A DNA stretch of 36,143 nt from an uncultured Eubacteriales bacterium (GCA_948468535.1 CAOKIL010000008.1:1-36143), one strand, 5' to 3'. Counted from the first letter of the stretch, positions 21,521 through 30,395 are shown. Notes: a model not told the origin generated them from the letters alone. Made by a program: numbers and translations.

Positions 21521-23059
21521 TTATACAACCAAGAAATCAGAGAAGTCCGCATAGCCGCCCTTTTCACCAACACAGCCGATTGCAAACTTTGCGCCAACCC
21601 ATTTGCCCTGCATACAGTCAAATTGTCCGAGATTGATAAAGTCACTGCCATCAACACTGTATGATACACGGCAATATGCTTCCTTGCTGTTTGTGCATGA
21701 AATAACTTCAAGTCTAAGATACGCTTCTGTTGTTCCGACACACTTATCCGTAGTCATCCATTCTCTGTTATCGGTCTTAAAGTTACCTTCACAGAATTCA
21801 ACAATTCCCTCATCAGTGAGTGCAACATAGCCGTACTTCTGTCCTATTACGGCAAGAACAGCCTTATTCTTTCCCGTGCCATTTGGCATAGAAACCTTAA
21901 CCGTTGCAACCATAGACGGAGCCTGCCAAAGCTGAGTTAAGAGATTCGGCAGATTCCACAGATACTTATCCTCTTTTGTTTTTAAATCTTCGCTGTAGAG
22001 TCTCAGGCTACCCTTATTCTCTGTGAGTGAATACCATTCGTCTTTCGGGTTTGCCTGCCACTGCCACTGTAGACCAAGTTTATCTGATGAGAAGTCGTCA
22101 GATGTTGGGATTGTAGTAATCGGATATTCCTTGCCTACATTAGGCTTTTTATGACGCATAACCGGCTGTCCGCAAAGACCTGTATCAACATTCTCACCCA
22201 TAACCGGCCAGCCGTCAATCCATTCAACAGGCTGGAGATGTGAGATTCTGCCAATAACCTCAAGGTCTTGGAAGTGGATAAACCAGCTCTCGCCGTTTTC
22301 AAGCTCAACCAAGCCGCCCTGATGCGGTCCGTTAATCTCAGTCAGACCCTGACGCAGGACAATATGATCTTCATACGGTCCGTAGATGTTCTTTGAACGC
22401 AATGCTACCTGCCAGCCTGTCGGAACACCGCCCGCAGGCGATAACACATAGTACATTCCGTCACGCTTATAGAACTTGGGTCCCTCAATTGTAGGCTGGC
22501 TTACTGTGCCATTGAAGATAATTGTATCTTCACTTATAGCCTTTGTACCGTCCCATGTCATTTCACAAATTGCAAGATGGCTCTTTATACCGCAGCGGCT
22601 GTTTGCATAACCGTGAACGATATATGCCTTGCCGTCCTCATCCCAAAACGGACATGTATCTATAATACCAACAGCCTCTTTGACCAGAACCAAATCCGAC
22701 CACTCGCCATACGGATCATCTGTCCATGTCATAAAAATACCAATATCCGGGTCACCATAGTAGATATAAAACTTGCCGTCATTATATCTAATCGCCGGAG
22801 CCCATACTCCGCAGCCGTGCATCGGCTTGTTATATCTATCAGGGAGTTTTTTAACCGCATAATTGATAAGCTCCCAGTTAACCAAATCCTTTGAGTGAAG
22901 AACCGGGAGTCCCGGAACATATGTAAAGGTTGAAGCCGTCATATAAAAATCATCGCCGACTCTGATTACGTCAGGGTCAGAATAATCTGCATACAATATA
23001 GGATTTTTATATGTACCGTCACCCAAATCGGCAATCCATTTTCCTTCTGTTCTATTCAT
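21521..23059 (-). CDS. GH43 family glycosidase (arabinofuranosidase/xylosidase type)
   Basis: A 512-residue protein without signal peptide, so probably cytoplasmic. The five-bladed beta-propeller (about 15-320) carries the GH43 triad: base Asp28 in 'YSDPDVIR', the pKa-modulating Asp134 in 'IIDTCPFWDEDG' and the acid Glu192 in 'TIEGPKFY'. A C-terminal concanavalin-like domain (about 325-512, 'SSDKLGLQWQWQANP' onwards) is the beta-xylosidase C-terminal type. Such enzymes remove alpha-L-arabinofuranosyl or beta-D-xylosyl side groups; in a pectin locus, arabinose branches of rhamnogalacturonan or xylose of xylogalacturonan are the natural targets. Last gene of the pectin operon, 58 bp after uxaA with a hairpin between. 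AAAGGAGA ribosome binding site. The exact substrate cannot be told. Confidence 0.9.
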   Translation of the reverse strand: MNRTEGKWIADLGDGTYKNPILYADYSDPDVIRVGDDFYMTASTFTYVPGLPVLHSKDLVNWELINYAVKKLPDRYNKPMHGCGVWAPAIRYNDGKFYIYYGDPDIGIFMTWTDDPYGEWSDLVLVKEAVGIIDTCPFWDEDGKAYIVHGYANSRCGIKSHLAICEMTWDGTKAISEDTIIFNGTVSQPTIEGPKFYKRDGMYYVLSPAGGVPTGWQVALRSKNIYGPYEDHIVLRQGLTEINGPHQGGLVELENGESWFIHFQDLEVIGRISHLQPVEWIDGWPVMGENVDTGLCGQPVMRHKKPNVGKEYPITTIPTSDDFSSDKLGLQWQWQANPKDEWYSLTENKGSLRLYSEDLKTKEDKYLWNLPNLLTQLWQAPSMVATVKVSMPNGTGKNKAVLAVIGQKYGYVALTDEGIVEFCEGNFKTDNREWMTTDKCVGTTEAYLRLEVISCTNSKEAYCRVSYSVDGSDFINLGQFDCMQGKWVGAKFAIGCVGEKGGYADFSDFLVV

Positions 23060-23090
23060 AAGAAATCTCCTTTTATTAATATTTAAAATA

Positions 23091-23112
23091 AGGCGGATAT
23101 ATTTATCCGCCT
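23091..23112 (-). terminator. Hairpin between uxaA and GH43
   Basis: AGGCGGATA (23091-23099) and TATCCGCCT (23104-23112), a 9-bp perfect stem with a four-base loop, followed on the minus strand by TATTTT. It is a partial terminator or mRNA-stabilising hairpin within the operon, and may lower GH43 expression. Confidence 0.65.
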
Positions 23113-23117
23113 GATTA

Positions 23118-24542
23118 TTAAAGCACTACACCGTCTTTAAAGATAGAAATTTCACGATAGCCGTTCTTTTCATTATTCGTCTGCTTGCCGCTTGCAACTT
23201 CAACAACATAGCTGAACAAATCCGAAGCAAGCGCCTCGCCGTCAACCATAGGTCCTGCGTTGAAATCAATCCAATGCGGCTTTCTTTCAGCCAAACCTGA
23301 ATTTGACGCAATCTTAACCGTCGGAACAGGTGCGCCGACAGGTGTACCTCTACCGGTTGTAAACAATATCAAATGACAGCCCGCTGCAGTCAGATTGGTT
23401 ACTGCAACGATATCATTTCCGGGACCTGTAAGAAGGTTTAAGCCCTGCTTCTTAACATGCTCACCTATCTGGATTACGTCAACCACATCACTGGTTCCGC
23501 TCTTTTGAACACAGCCAAGCGACTTATCCTCAAGAGTTGTTATACCACCCTTCTTATTACCCGGAGATGGGTTTTCATAAACCACCTGATTGTGACGCAT
23601 GAAGTATTCTTTAAAATTATTAATCAAATCGACCGTTTTTCCAAATGTTTCCTCGTCACGGCATCTGTTCATAAGCAAAGTTTCTGCACCGAACATTTCA
23701 GGAACTTCTGTCAGGATTGTGCTGCCGCCGTGAGCAATAAGCAAATCTGAGAACTGACCAACCAAAGGATTGGCAGTAAGACCTGAAAATCCATCACTTC
23801 CGCCGCACTTAAGTCCTACAACAAGTTTTGAAATATCGCACTTTTCACGCTTAAACTTTTGAGCATACTCAACAAGTTCACCGATAAGCTCAAGACCGCG
23901 TTCAACCTCATCATCATACTCCTGTGTTGACATAAACTTAACGCGCTCAGGATTATAGTCGCCGAGAACCTCTTTGAACACCGGGATGTTATTGTTTTCA
24001 CAGCCAAGACCGAGAACAAGAACGCCTGCTGCATTCGGGTGATTAACAAGTCCTTTTAAAATTGCCTGTGTCGTCTTTTGATCATCACCGAGCTGCGAAC
24101 AGCCGAACGGATGAACAAAATTGAATATACCATCCGTTTTGCCTTCAAACTTCTTGTTTGCCTCACGTGCAAGAGCCTCAGAAGTCTTGTTGATACAGCC
24201 GACTGTATTTACAATCCAGATTTCGTTTCTGATACCAACACTGCCGTCCTCACGGACAAATCCATCAAAGCATACCTCACTGTCAGCCTTCTGCTCGCCT
24301 TTGGCAACGGACTCATACTTATATTCAAGAATACCGCTGAGATTTGTCTTTACATTATCTGTGTGGACATGTTCGCCAGCCTTGATGTCGCGCGTAGCAT
24401 GACCTATCGGATAACCGTACTTGATTATATCTTCGCCCTCTTTAATATCGCGGATTGCGGTCTTGTGACCGTCAAACTCACCGCCGACATTGACAACAAC
24501 GTTGTCAAGAGGACTGATTCTTATTGTCTTTGTATCTCCCAC
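23118..24542 (-). CDS. uxaA: Altronate dehydratase
   Basis: A 474-residue enzyme that converts D-altronate to 2-keto-3-deoxygluconate in the galacturonate (Ashwell) pathway. The N-terminal SAF-like domain (about 1-85) has 'NVGGEFDGHKTAIRDIKEGEDIIKYGYPIGHA' features; the core follows with 'GFVREDGSVGIRNEIWIVNTVGC', 'FVHPFGCSQLGDDQ' and 'KCGGSDGFSGLTANPLVG'. The conserved cysteines and histidines fit an iron-dependent dehydratase. A GTG start at 24542 is preceded by AGGTGG with 9-base spacing. 31 bp follow the uxaB stop. The order uxaB-uxaA within the locus and near-family length support the call strongly. Confidence 0.95.
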   Translation of the reverse strand: MGDTKTIRISPLDNVVVNVGGEFDGHKTAIRDIKEGEDIIKYGYPIGHATRDIKAGEHVHTDNVKTNLSGILEYKYESVAKGEQKADSEVCFDGFVREDGSVGIRNEIWIVNTVGCINKTSEALAREANKKFEGKTDGIFNFVHPFGCSQLGDDQKTTQAILKGLVNHPNAAGVLVLGLGCENNNIPVFKEVLGDYNPERVKFMSTQEYDDEVERGLELIGELVEYAQKFKREKCDISKLVVGLKCGGSDGFSGLTANPLVGQFSDLLIAHGGSTILTEVPEMFGAETLLMNRCRDEETFGKTVDLINNFKEYFMRHNQVVYENPSPGNKKGGITTLEDKSLGCVQKSGTSDVVDVIQIGEHVKKQGLNLLTGPGNDIVAVTNLTAAGCHLILFTTGRGTPVGAPVPTVKIASNSGLAERKPHWIDFNAGPMVDGEALASDLFSYVVEVASGKQTNNEKNGYREISIFKDGVVL

Positions 24543-24573
24543 TGCACTAAACCACCTTTTTTGAGTTTTGTTT

Positions 24574-25947
24574 TTATGCGTTAACTACTTCTTCCATTAC
24601 GGCTCTGATGCCCTTTTCGTCAATAGCCTTGAGGTGTCCGTCAATAGAGTTTTTAAGCATTGTGAGGTCTGTTCCCCAATATTCGGTCTTTGCAAGAATT
24701 TCATCCACACTTGCGGTTTTCATGAACTCCATAACATCCGGGTTATCATTAGCCGCATCTGTTCTGTAGAAAGCAATAAGCGCAGCAAGTGAGAACACAA
24801 GGCACTTAGGCTCAGCATTGTTTGCCTTAATATATTCAAGCACTGACGGCAGAACTCTAACCTGATACTTAGATACTGAATTAAGCGCAATGCTCAAAAG
24901 ATAATGCTTGATAAACGGGTTCTGGAAACGCTCGATAACATCGTTTGCGAATTGTACAAGTTCCTCCTTCGGCAAGTCAAGCGTAGGAATTATCTCATCA
25001 AAAATGCCCTGCTTCATGAAGCTGAATACCAACTCATCGTCCATTGCCTCTTTTACAGTCTCAAGACCTGCCAGATGAGCAGCAAGAACCATCATTGTAT
25101 GTGCGCCGTTTAATATTCTAACCTTTCTCTTCTTGTACGGAGTAACATCATCTGTCCAGAGAACGTTAAGTCCAATCTTGTCAAACGGAAGTTCTTCTGC
25201 GTACTTCTTATCACCCTGAATAACCCAGAGATGGAAAATCTCAGCAGTATTGATTACATTGTCAAGATGACCATACTCTTTCTCCATTTCAGCAGCGGTA
25301 TCTCGCGGATACCCCGTAACAATACGGTCAACAAGCGTGCTTGTAAAATAGTTCTCTTCTTCAACCCACTTCTTAAAATCTGCGCCGTAGCCGAAATCAT
25401 CAGCATACTTCATAACGCAGTCTTTAAGTACCGCACCGTTATTATCAATAAGCTCACACGGCAAAAGAAGGAATCCGGGAAGTCCCGCGTCAAATCTCTT
25501 TTTAAGGAACATAGTAAGTCTGCCGGGGAAGGTGTTATCCTCAAAATTATCAGCACTCTGACCCGGTTTATATTCTATACCTGCCTCTGTTGTATTAGAT
25601 ACTATATATCTGAGATCAGGATTAAGAGCACACTTGAAAAACTCGTCGTTATTAGTATAGGGATTAATTCCTCTTGTAATACACTCAACAACACGAGTTT
25701 CTTCAACTTTCTCTCCATTTTGCAAACCTCTCAGATAGAGGTCGTAAAGTCCGTCCTGCTCGTTTAAGAAGTCAACAACCGGTCCCATGTTAATCGGCTG
25801 CACAACTACAACACCAAAGTCACCGCCGGCTTCTTTGTTCAGTCTGTCAAACATCCAATCAACAAAACCTCTTAAAAAGTTACCCTCGCCAAACTGGAGC
25901 ACCCTTTCTTTGAGATTACACTTCTCTTTTCTTTTAAGTCTTTCCAT
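24574..25947 (-). CDS. uxaB: Tagaturonate reductase (altronate oxidoreductase)
   Basis: A 457-residue NAD-dependent polyol dehydrogenase-family enzyme (mannitol dehydrogenase group) that reduces D-tagaturonate to D-altronate. The nucleotide-binding start is 'VLQFGEGNFLRGFVDWM', with 'YIVSNTTEAGIEY' and 'LPCELIDNNGAVLKD' in the N-terminal half and the C-terminal catalytic part containing 'KVRILNGAHTMMVLAAHLAG'. UxaB rather than mannonate-oxidising UxuB is favoured by its strings and by the uxaA next to it. It is a middle gene of the GH28-uxaB-uxaA-GH43 operon, with GGAGGAA as ribosome binding site. UxaC, which would supply tagaturonate from galacturonate, is not in this window. Confidence 0.93.
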   Translation of the reverse strand: MERLKRKEKCNLKERVLQFGEGNFLRGFVDWMFDRLNKEAGGDFGVVVVQPINMGPVVDFLNEQDGLYDLYLRGLQNGEKVEETRVVECITRGINPYTNNDEFFKCALNPDLRYIVSNTTEAGIEYKPGQSADNFEDNTFPGRLTMFLKKRFDAGLPGFLLLPCELIDNNGAVLKDCVMKYADDFGYGADFKKWVEEENYFTSTLVDRIVTGYPRDTAAEMEKEYGHLDNVINTAEIFHLWVIQGDKKYAEELPFDKIGLNVLWTDDVTPYKKRKVRILNGAHTMMVLAAHLAGLETVKEAMDDELVFSFMKQGIFDEIIPTLDLPKEELVQFANDVIERFQNPFIKHYLLSIALNSVSKYQVRVLPSVLEYIKANNAEPKCLVFSLAALIAFYRTDAANDNPDVMEFMKTASVDEILAKTEYWGTDLTMLKNSIDGHLKAIDEKGIRAVMEEVVNA

Positions 25948-26028
25948 TGCTAATTCCTCCTCATTTTAGTCTCAATTTTCATTGGTTTGCATACGTACAA
26001 ATTATTAAGTAATTTAATAATTCAAAAA

Positions 26029-27507
26029 TTAGTCCTTGATTTTAACGATTTCCTGATCGTCCTTACTCTTTGCAACACCGCTGACTGCAAGAGTCTTGTT
26101 TGATTCAGAATCTGCCTCAATGAAGTCTGACGCTGTGGGTGATACCATTGAGTTGCTTATCATAATATCTTTTGATTTCTTAATCTCAACGGCTGTATTG
26201 CTGCCCTCAGATGTGAGGCCGCTTACCTTAACAAGTTCAGACTGCTCGATTATGATTGAGGGCGACTTCTCAACATCCAGATGAACGTTATTAAAGCTTA
26301 CATCCTTCATGTTTGCACAGTAAAAGCCATAGCCGCTCTTTGGCTCAATATGCCAAGCCATAATCGGCGGGCTTGCGACATTGTGATCGCCCTTTGTCAT
26401 TGAGCACACAAAGTTATCAACATGCAGACTTGTGACAGGCATTTCGGGGATTCCGTAAATAAATCCTGCGGCACACTTAACTTCACGCGCTGTAACGTTG
26501 CTTATGTATATATTCTTGAACACGGGGGTACTGTCCTCAACAGGATTCTTTTCAAGGTTAAACAGCTCCATATCATTCGGATCTGTTCCGCCGCACTGAT
26601 AGTATCCGTTGATTGTAAGCGGAGAGAATACATTTGTCATCATGATGTTATCAATTCTGATATCCTCAACGCTTCCGCCTCTCTTACGGCGTGTCTTAAT
26701 TCTAATTCCTCTGTCGGTACCATTAAACACACAATTAGAAATAGTGACATTTCTAACACCGCCCGACATCTCGCTGCCGATAACAACACCGCCATGACCG
26801 TTGTTCATGGTACAATTTGTTATAGTGATATTCTCGCACGGATACTGCTTCTGGAACACATCGTCCTCGGTACCTGATTTTAATGTAACACAATCATCAC
26901 CCACATCAACTTGACAGTTTGAAACATGTACGTTTGAACAGCTCTCAGGGTTGATTCCGTCGGTATTCGGTGAGTTAGCCGGATTCTTAATTGAAATACC
27001 ATCTATAGTAACATTACGGCAGCACATCGGATGAACAGTCCACATAGCCGAATTTATTATGCTTATTCCGTCAAGTCTGACATTCTCACACATAATCGGC
27101 TGAAACGCTCTCGGTCTGTGCTCATTCTTTGGATTATCCCACCAGTTATAACCGCGTCCGTCCAGAGTACCACGTCCTGTAACAGTGATGTTCTTTGCAT
27201 TAAGCGCCGCAACAAGACCGGTATGACCCCCTCGATTATAACCCTCGATATCCTTGTTGGTTATCAACGGATAGTCGTCAGGGTCAGCGCTGCCAAGAAT
27301 TGTTGCACCTCCGTCAAGATATAGCGTCATGTTATCTTTTAATATAATAGAACCAGTAATATACTCACCGGGGGGAAAGTAAATTGTTCCACCCTTAATC
27401 TCTTCAAGTTTTGAAATTACTTCTGCAATCTTTTTGGTATTGTTTGTGACACCGTCACCTACAACGCCATAGTTTGTTACATCAAAAACAGATGATATTG
27501 TGTTCAT
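26029..27507 (-). CDS. GH28 family polygalacturonase, probably cytoplasmic
   Basis: A 492-residue right-handed beta-helix enzyme without signal peptide. GH28 motifs are complete: 'NTDG' (181-184, Asp183), 'GDDC' (203-206, Asp204/Asp205), 'GHGG' (237-240, His238) and 'RIK' (269-271). These supply the inverting catalytic acid/base and substrate contacts. A cytoplasmic GH28 most likely acts as an exo-enzyme, releasing galacturonate from imported oligogalacturonides; rhamnogalacturonan or unsaturated products are also possible. First gene after its own promoter (27586-27614) in the GH28-uxaB-uxaA-GH43 unit. A GGAGGT ribosome binding site is present. Operator-like inverted and direct repeats surround the promoter. 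Confidence 0.92.
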   Translation of the reverse strand: MNTISSVFDVTNYGVVGDGVTNNTKKIAEVISKLEEIKGGTIYFPPGEYITGSIILKDNMTLYLDGGATILGSADPDDYPLITNKDIEGYNRGGHTGLVAALNAKNITVTGRGTLDGRGYNWWDNPKNEHRPRAFQPIMCENVRLDGISIINSAMWTVHPMCCRNVTIDGISIKNPANSPNTDGINPESCSNVHVSNCQVDVGDDCVTLKSGTEDDVFQKQYPCENITITNCTMNNGHGGVVIGSEMSGGVRNVTISNCVFNGTDRGIRIKTRRKRGGSVEDIRIDNIMMTNVFSPLTINGYYQCGGTDPNDMELFNLEKNPVEDSTPVFKNIYISNVTAREVKCAAGFIYGIPEMPVTSLHVDNFVCSMTKGDHNVASPPIMAWHIEPKSGYGFYCANMKDVSFNNVHLDVEKSPSIIIEQSELVKVSGLTSEGSNTAVEIKKSKDIMISNSMVSPTASDFIEADSESNKTLAVSGVAKSKDDQEIVKIKD

Positions 27508-27521
27508 TTGTTGTACCTCCG

Positions 27522-27551
27522 TTATATAAACACTTAGATTTTTATATAAAC
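27522..27551. repeat. 10-bp direct repeat in the GH28 leader
   Basis: TTATATAAAC occurs exactly twice, at 27522-27531 and 27542-27551, 20 bp apart (two helical turns). Each copy contains the palindrome TTATATAA. It lies between the promoter and the GH28 start, where a repressor could bind. Confidence 0.4.
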
Positions 27552-27585
27552 CAAGTTCATTTTTTCCAAATTCATTTATACTCTA

Positions 27586-27640
27586 ATTTTATTATATTTT
27601 TATAAAATAGTCAAGTAAAATTACTATTAATTTGACTATT
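27586..27640 (-). promoter_or_regulatory. Promoter of GH28-uxaB-uxaA-GH43 with an operator-like dyad
   Basis: Minus strand: -35 TTGACT (27614-27609), 17 bp, -10 TAAAAT (27591-27586). The -35 lies inside a 9-bp inverted repeat, AATAGTCAA (27606-27614) and TTGACTATT (27632-27640), with arm centres 26 bp apart. A dimeric regulator (GntR, LacI or AraC families often control uronate genes) would fit; none is encoded in the window. Confidence 0.65.
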
Positions 27641-27644
27641 TATA

Positions 27645-27770
27645 TTAACTTTTAGAAGCGACAAAACTCATTAGCTTTTCAGCCTCATCATGCGTCAGTT
27701 GTTTGCTCCACGTCGCACGTCCGGAAACTTCTACTAAATGACCGTGTGTGTCAATATTTATGTATTCAAT
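27645..27770 (-). pseudogene. CE8 C-terminal tail cut off by an in-frame stop
   Basis: Directly after the CE8 stop codon (27773-27771, TAA) the same frame continues for 41 codons to a second TAA (27647-27645): 'IEYINIDTHGHLVEVSGRA' and then 'TWSKQLTHDEAEKLMSFVA'. This is the typical pectin methylesterase C-terminus ('...W.KQLT..EA.K'). The stop is therefore either a recent nonsense change, a sequencing error, or a recoding site. Confidence 0.75.
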
Positions 27771-28538
27771 TTATCTGTTTTTGTCAGCTTCCGTTCCGGG
27801 CTCAAGATGCCACGGCAGCCAGCCCTCGGCTGCACAGTCAAAATTATATGTACATTCAATAAAGGCAGTATGTGAATTTATACCGTCTGTATGCGCTCGC
27901 CATGGTCTGCCAAGGTATATGTTACCGCAATTCTCACAAGCGCTGATATAACAGTGATAAAAAACAAAACCTGCCTCAGAAGTTTCAGCAGTGCTTGCCG
28001 CAGTAATGTACGACTTTTCACGGACACAGTTAATATCACAGTCCTCAAAAAGAACCGTCGCATCTCCGAAAATGAAATCAACACTGCCTTCTATATAACA
28101 ATCATTCACATACTGGCGGCACGAGCTACCCCAAAGATACAGGGTATCCTGCCAGCCCAAAAAGTTGCAGTGATCAAACACTGTTCCGTCAGCGCCGCAG
28201 CTTACAGCAAGCGCCTGTGTTACCTTGATATCAGAATCAATCCTGTTATAGCTGTTCTCAAAAGTGATGTTTTCAGCTCTGAAACCTGCTGCGCTCTCGT
28301 CAACTGTAACAGTCGCGGAGCTAAATGTATCATACTTATTGCCGTCGGGATCCAAATTGCCCGATGCGGCATCAAATGTAATTGTAACAAATCCATCTCC
28401 GATAAGAGAAATATTCTTTTTTGTAATATTGATCTTTTCTTTATAGACACCTGACGGAATTATAATTTTATCTCCGTCACTTGCGTTAAATATAGCTTCG
28501 TTTACTGTTTTATAGTCATATCTTACATATATATTCAT
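27771..28538 (-). CDS. CE8 pectin methylesterase, cytoplasmic, C-terminally shortened
   Basis: A 255-residue right-handed beta-helix esterase that removes methyl groups from pectin, giving galacturonate carboxylates and methanol. Catalytic residues are present: 'GWQDTLY' (130-134, Asp131), 'VDFIFGD' (154-158, Asp154, nucleophile) and 'LGRPWR' (210-213, Arg211). There is no signal peptide, so it should act on imported oligomers. It ends soon after 'EGWLPWHLEPGTEADKNR', while the conserved C-terminal helix region continues in the same frame beyond the TAA (27645-27770). The active site is intact but stability of the shortened form is doubtful. It is located between the solute-binding protein gene and GH28; the ribosome binding site (AGGAC) is weak. 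Confidence 0.85.
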   Translation of the reverse strand: MNIYVRYDYKTVNEAIFNASDGDKIIIPSGVYKEKINITKKNISLIGDGFVTITFDAASGNLDPDGNKYDTFSSATVTVDESAAGFRAENITFENSYNRIDSDIKVTQALAVSCGADGTVFDHCNFLGWQDTLYLWGSSCRQYVNDCYIEGSVDFIFGDATVLFEDCDINCVREKSYITAASTAETSEAGFVFYHCYISACENCGNIYLGRPWRAHTDGINSHTAFIECTYNFDCAAEGWLPWHLEPGTEADKNR

Positions 28539-28558
28539 TATTTTTCGTCCTAATATGC

Positions 28559-28594
28559 AAGACGACTGCCAAATACAAGATTTGGCAGCGTCTT
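28559..28594 (-). terminator. Strong hairpin after the solute-binding protein gene
   Basis: AAGACG and CTGCCAAAT (28559-28574) pair with ATTTGGCAG and CGTCTT (28580-28594), a stem of about 15 bp with one bulge and a five-base loop. On the minus strand no T-run follows. Such hairpins after solute-binding protein genes usually protect the upstream mRNA segment and limit downstream expression. Confidence 0.65.
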
Positions 28595-28640
28595 AACGTA
28601 TTTTTAATCTTTAATTCAAATGTGCGGTAATACGCTTGTA

Positions 28641-30395
28641 TTACTCAGCAGCTACTTCTGCAGCTTCACCATTTGCTTCAGCTTCAGCTTCAGCTTTTGC
28701 AAGTTCAGCTTCTTCCTCTTCAACCTGCTTCTTGGTTCTCTCATATACAGTTTTCTGAAGTTCAATGAACTCGCTAAGACCTACTTTGTTCATATCTGAA
28801 ATATACATATTCCAATCAGAATCCTTGTTCGGGTCAACATCACCTGAGAAGAATCTCTGAATATACTCATCTCTCTTAGCATTAAGAGCGATTTCAAGGT
28901 CAGCATACCTCTGCTCCTCTTCTGTTGTATATCTCATAGGAATCTGGTCAAAGTAGTAGTAATTATCCTGAGCATTGAATGCTTCATAAAGAGCTTCCAC
29001 TTTCTTACCGCGGATATTATCAAACATGTACTGCTGTTTTGCAAACTGTGAACCGAGTACTCCATACTCATGAGACAAAGTCTTATCCTTTTTCTTGTCG
29101 GTCTTTGGATTACTCTCATCGTACCAACCCGGCAAGAATTGAGGATTACCATCTACCATCTCATAGCTGTAGTTATTATCAGTGATACCTTTTCTCATTA
29201 CCTCAGGATCATCAGCCTTAACGCCATAAGTAGTATAGAGCTGACCATCCTCGGTTGCAAACCAGTTAAACATCTTAAGCAGAGCATTGTATCTGTCCAT
29301 ATCCTCATTGATGCCTGCACTGAATGCAGGACCCCAGTTAGAATACAGCGGATCTCTCTTATAGATAGTACCCTTTTCAGGGAAAGCAGTTATCATATTT
29401 GCAGACCATGCCCAATCGCTATTCTTATCAGCGTTTGTTCCCTTTGTCTTTTTGTTAAAATCATCAAGGTTATAAACATAGTTGTAAGTAATAAAGCAGT
29501 TATCCTGTGCAAGTCTTGTTGAAAATGTATCCTTATCAACTGTGAAGATTTCCTTATCAATAAAACCTGCATCGTTAAACTTCTTGATTGTCTTATACAT
29601 TTCTCTTGCATTATCAGTTGTAAGTGCATATGGAACGTATTCCTGTGTAACCGGATCTACGTATGAATGCTGAGTCATGATAAGCTCAGGCATCCAGTAT
29701 GCCTGACAGAAACCTGTAATAGCGCTGCCCGGTGATGTAGTACCCATACCGTTACAAGAAATAATAATCTTGTCAGGATATGCAGCCTTGATCTTTGCAC
29801 AAACATCATAGAGTTCATCAATAGTCTTAGGGAACTCAGTAATATTTAACTGGTCAAATATGTCTTTTCTGTAATCCCAGCACATCTGTGCCTTTTCCTG
29901 TCTGAGTGTCGGCAAATAGTAAAGCTCACCGTCTGAACTCTTTGCAAGAGCAAGAACCTTATTAAATTCGTCTTCAGACCAAAGAGCTTTCCAATCCTTT
30001 AATATACAGTCATCTCCTGTATATGCCTCTTCAGGAATCGGGTCAAGATACTGGTCTGACGCCCATTTCTTATACTGCGGCTCCTTACCACCGGTAGTTA
30101 CATCGGCTTCATTACCAACCGCATAAGAAAGATTCGTCTTTGTTTCCCAGTCACCTCTCGGAATTCTGTCATATTCAAGCTCAACATTGAACTTATCTCT
30201 AATAATATTAGCAAAATTAGTGTCCTGACCTTCTGCATACTCAACGCTGTCCTGAGTATACATATTCAGATAATATGTGTAAATTGTTTTTCCGTCCTTC
30301 TCATAAGACTTACGATTCGCAGCACCGCAAGATGCGAGAAGTGATGAAGCTAAAGCTACGGATGTTGCAAATGCAACAATCTTTTTAACTTTCAT
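28641..30395 (-). CDS. Extracellular oligosaccharide-binding lipoprotein (LplA/YtcQ type)
   Basis: A 584-residue solute-binding protein of an ABC importer. The signal peptide ends in lipobox 'LLASC' (Cys23). The mature part has the two-lobed family 1 layout with 'GNEADVTTGG', 'CWDYRKDIFDQLNITEFPKTIDELYDVC' features and 'TFSTRLAQDNCFITYNYVYN', and is large, as usual for the LplA/YtcQ group that binds complex sugars. The last 30 residues are an unusual glutamate/alanine-rich helix ('VEEEEAELAKAEAEAEA...'). It is encoded with two permeases and no ATPase, typical for these systems, which share an MsmK-like ATPase encoded elsewhere. Probable ligand: oligogalacturonides, inferred from neighbours. 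Confidence 0.92.
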   Translation of the reverse strand: MKVKKIVAFATSVALASSLLASCGAANRKSYEKDGKTIYTYYLNMYTQDSVEYAEGQDTNFANIIRDKFNVELEYDRIPRGDWETKTNLSYAVGNEADVTTGGKEPQYKKWASDQYLDPIPEEAYTGDDCILKDWKALWSEDEFNKVLALAKSSDGELYYLPTLRQEKAQMCWDYRKDIFDQLNITEFPKTIDELYDVCAKIKAAYPDKIIISCNGMGTTSPGSAITGFCQAYWMPELIMTQHSYVDPVTQEYVPYALTTDNAREMYKTIKKFNDAGFIDKEIFTVDKDTFSTRLAQDNCFITYNYVYNLDDFNKKTKGTNADKNSDWAWSANMITAFPEKGTIYKRDPLYSNWGPAFSAGINEDMDRYNALLKMFNWFATEDGQLYTTYGVKADDPEVMRKGITDNNYSYEMVDGNPQFLPGWYDESNPKTDKKKDKTLSHEYGVLGSQFAKQQYMFDNIRGKKVEALYEAFNAQDNYYYFDQIPMRYTTEEEQRYADLEIALNAKRDEYIQRFFSGDVDPNKDSDWNMYISDMNKVGLSEFIELQKTVYERTKKQVEEEEAELAKAEAEAEANGEAAEVAAE

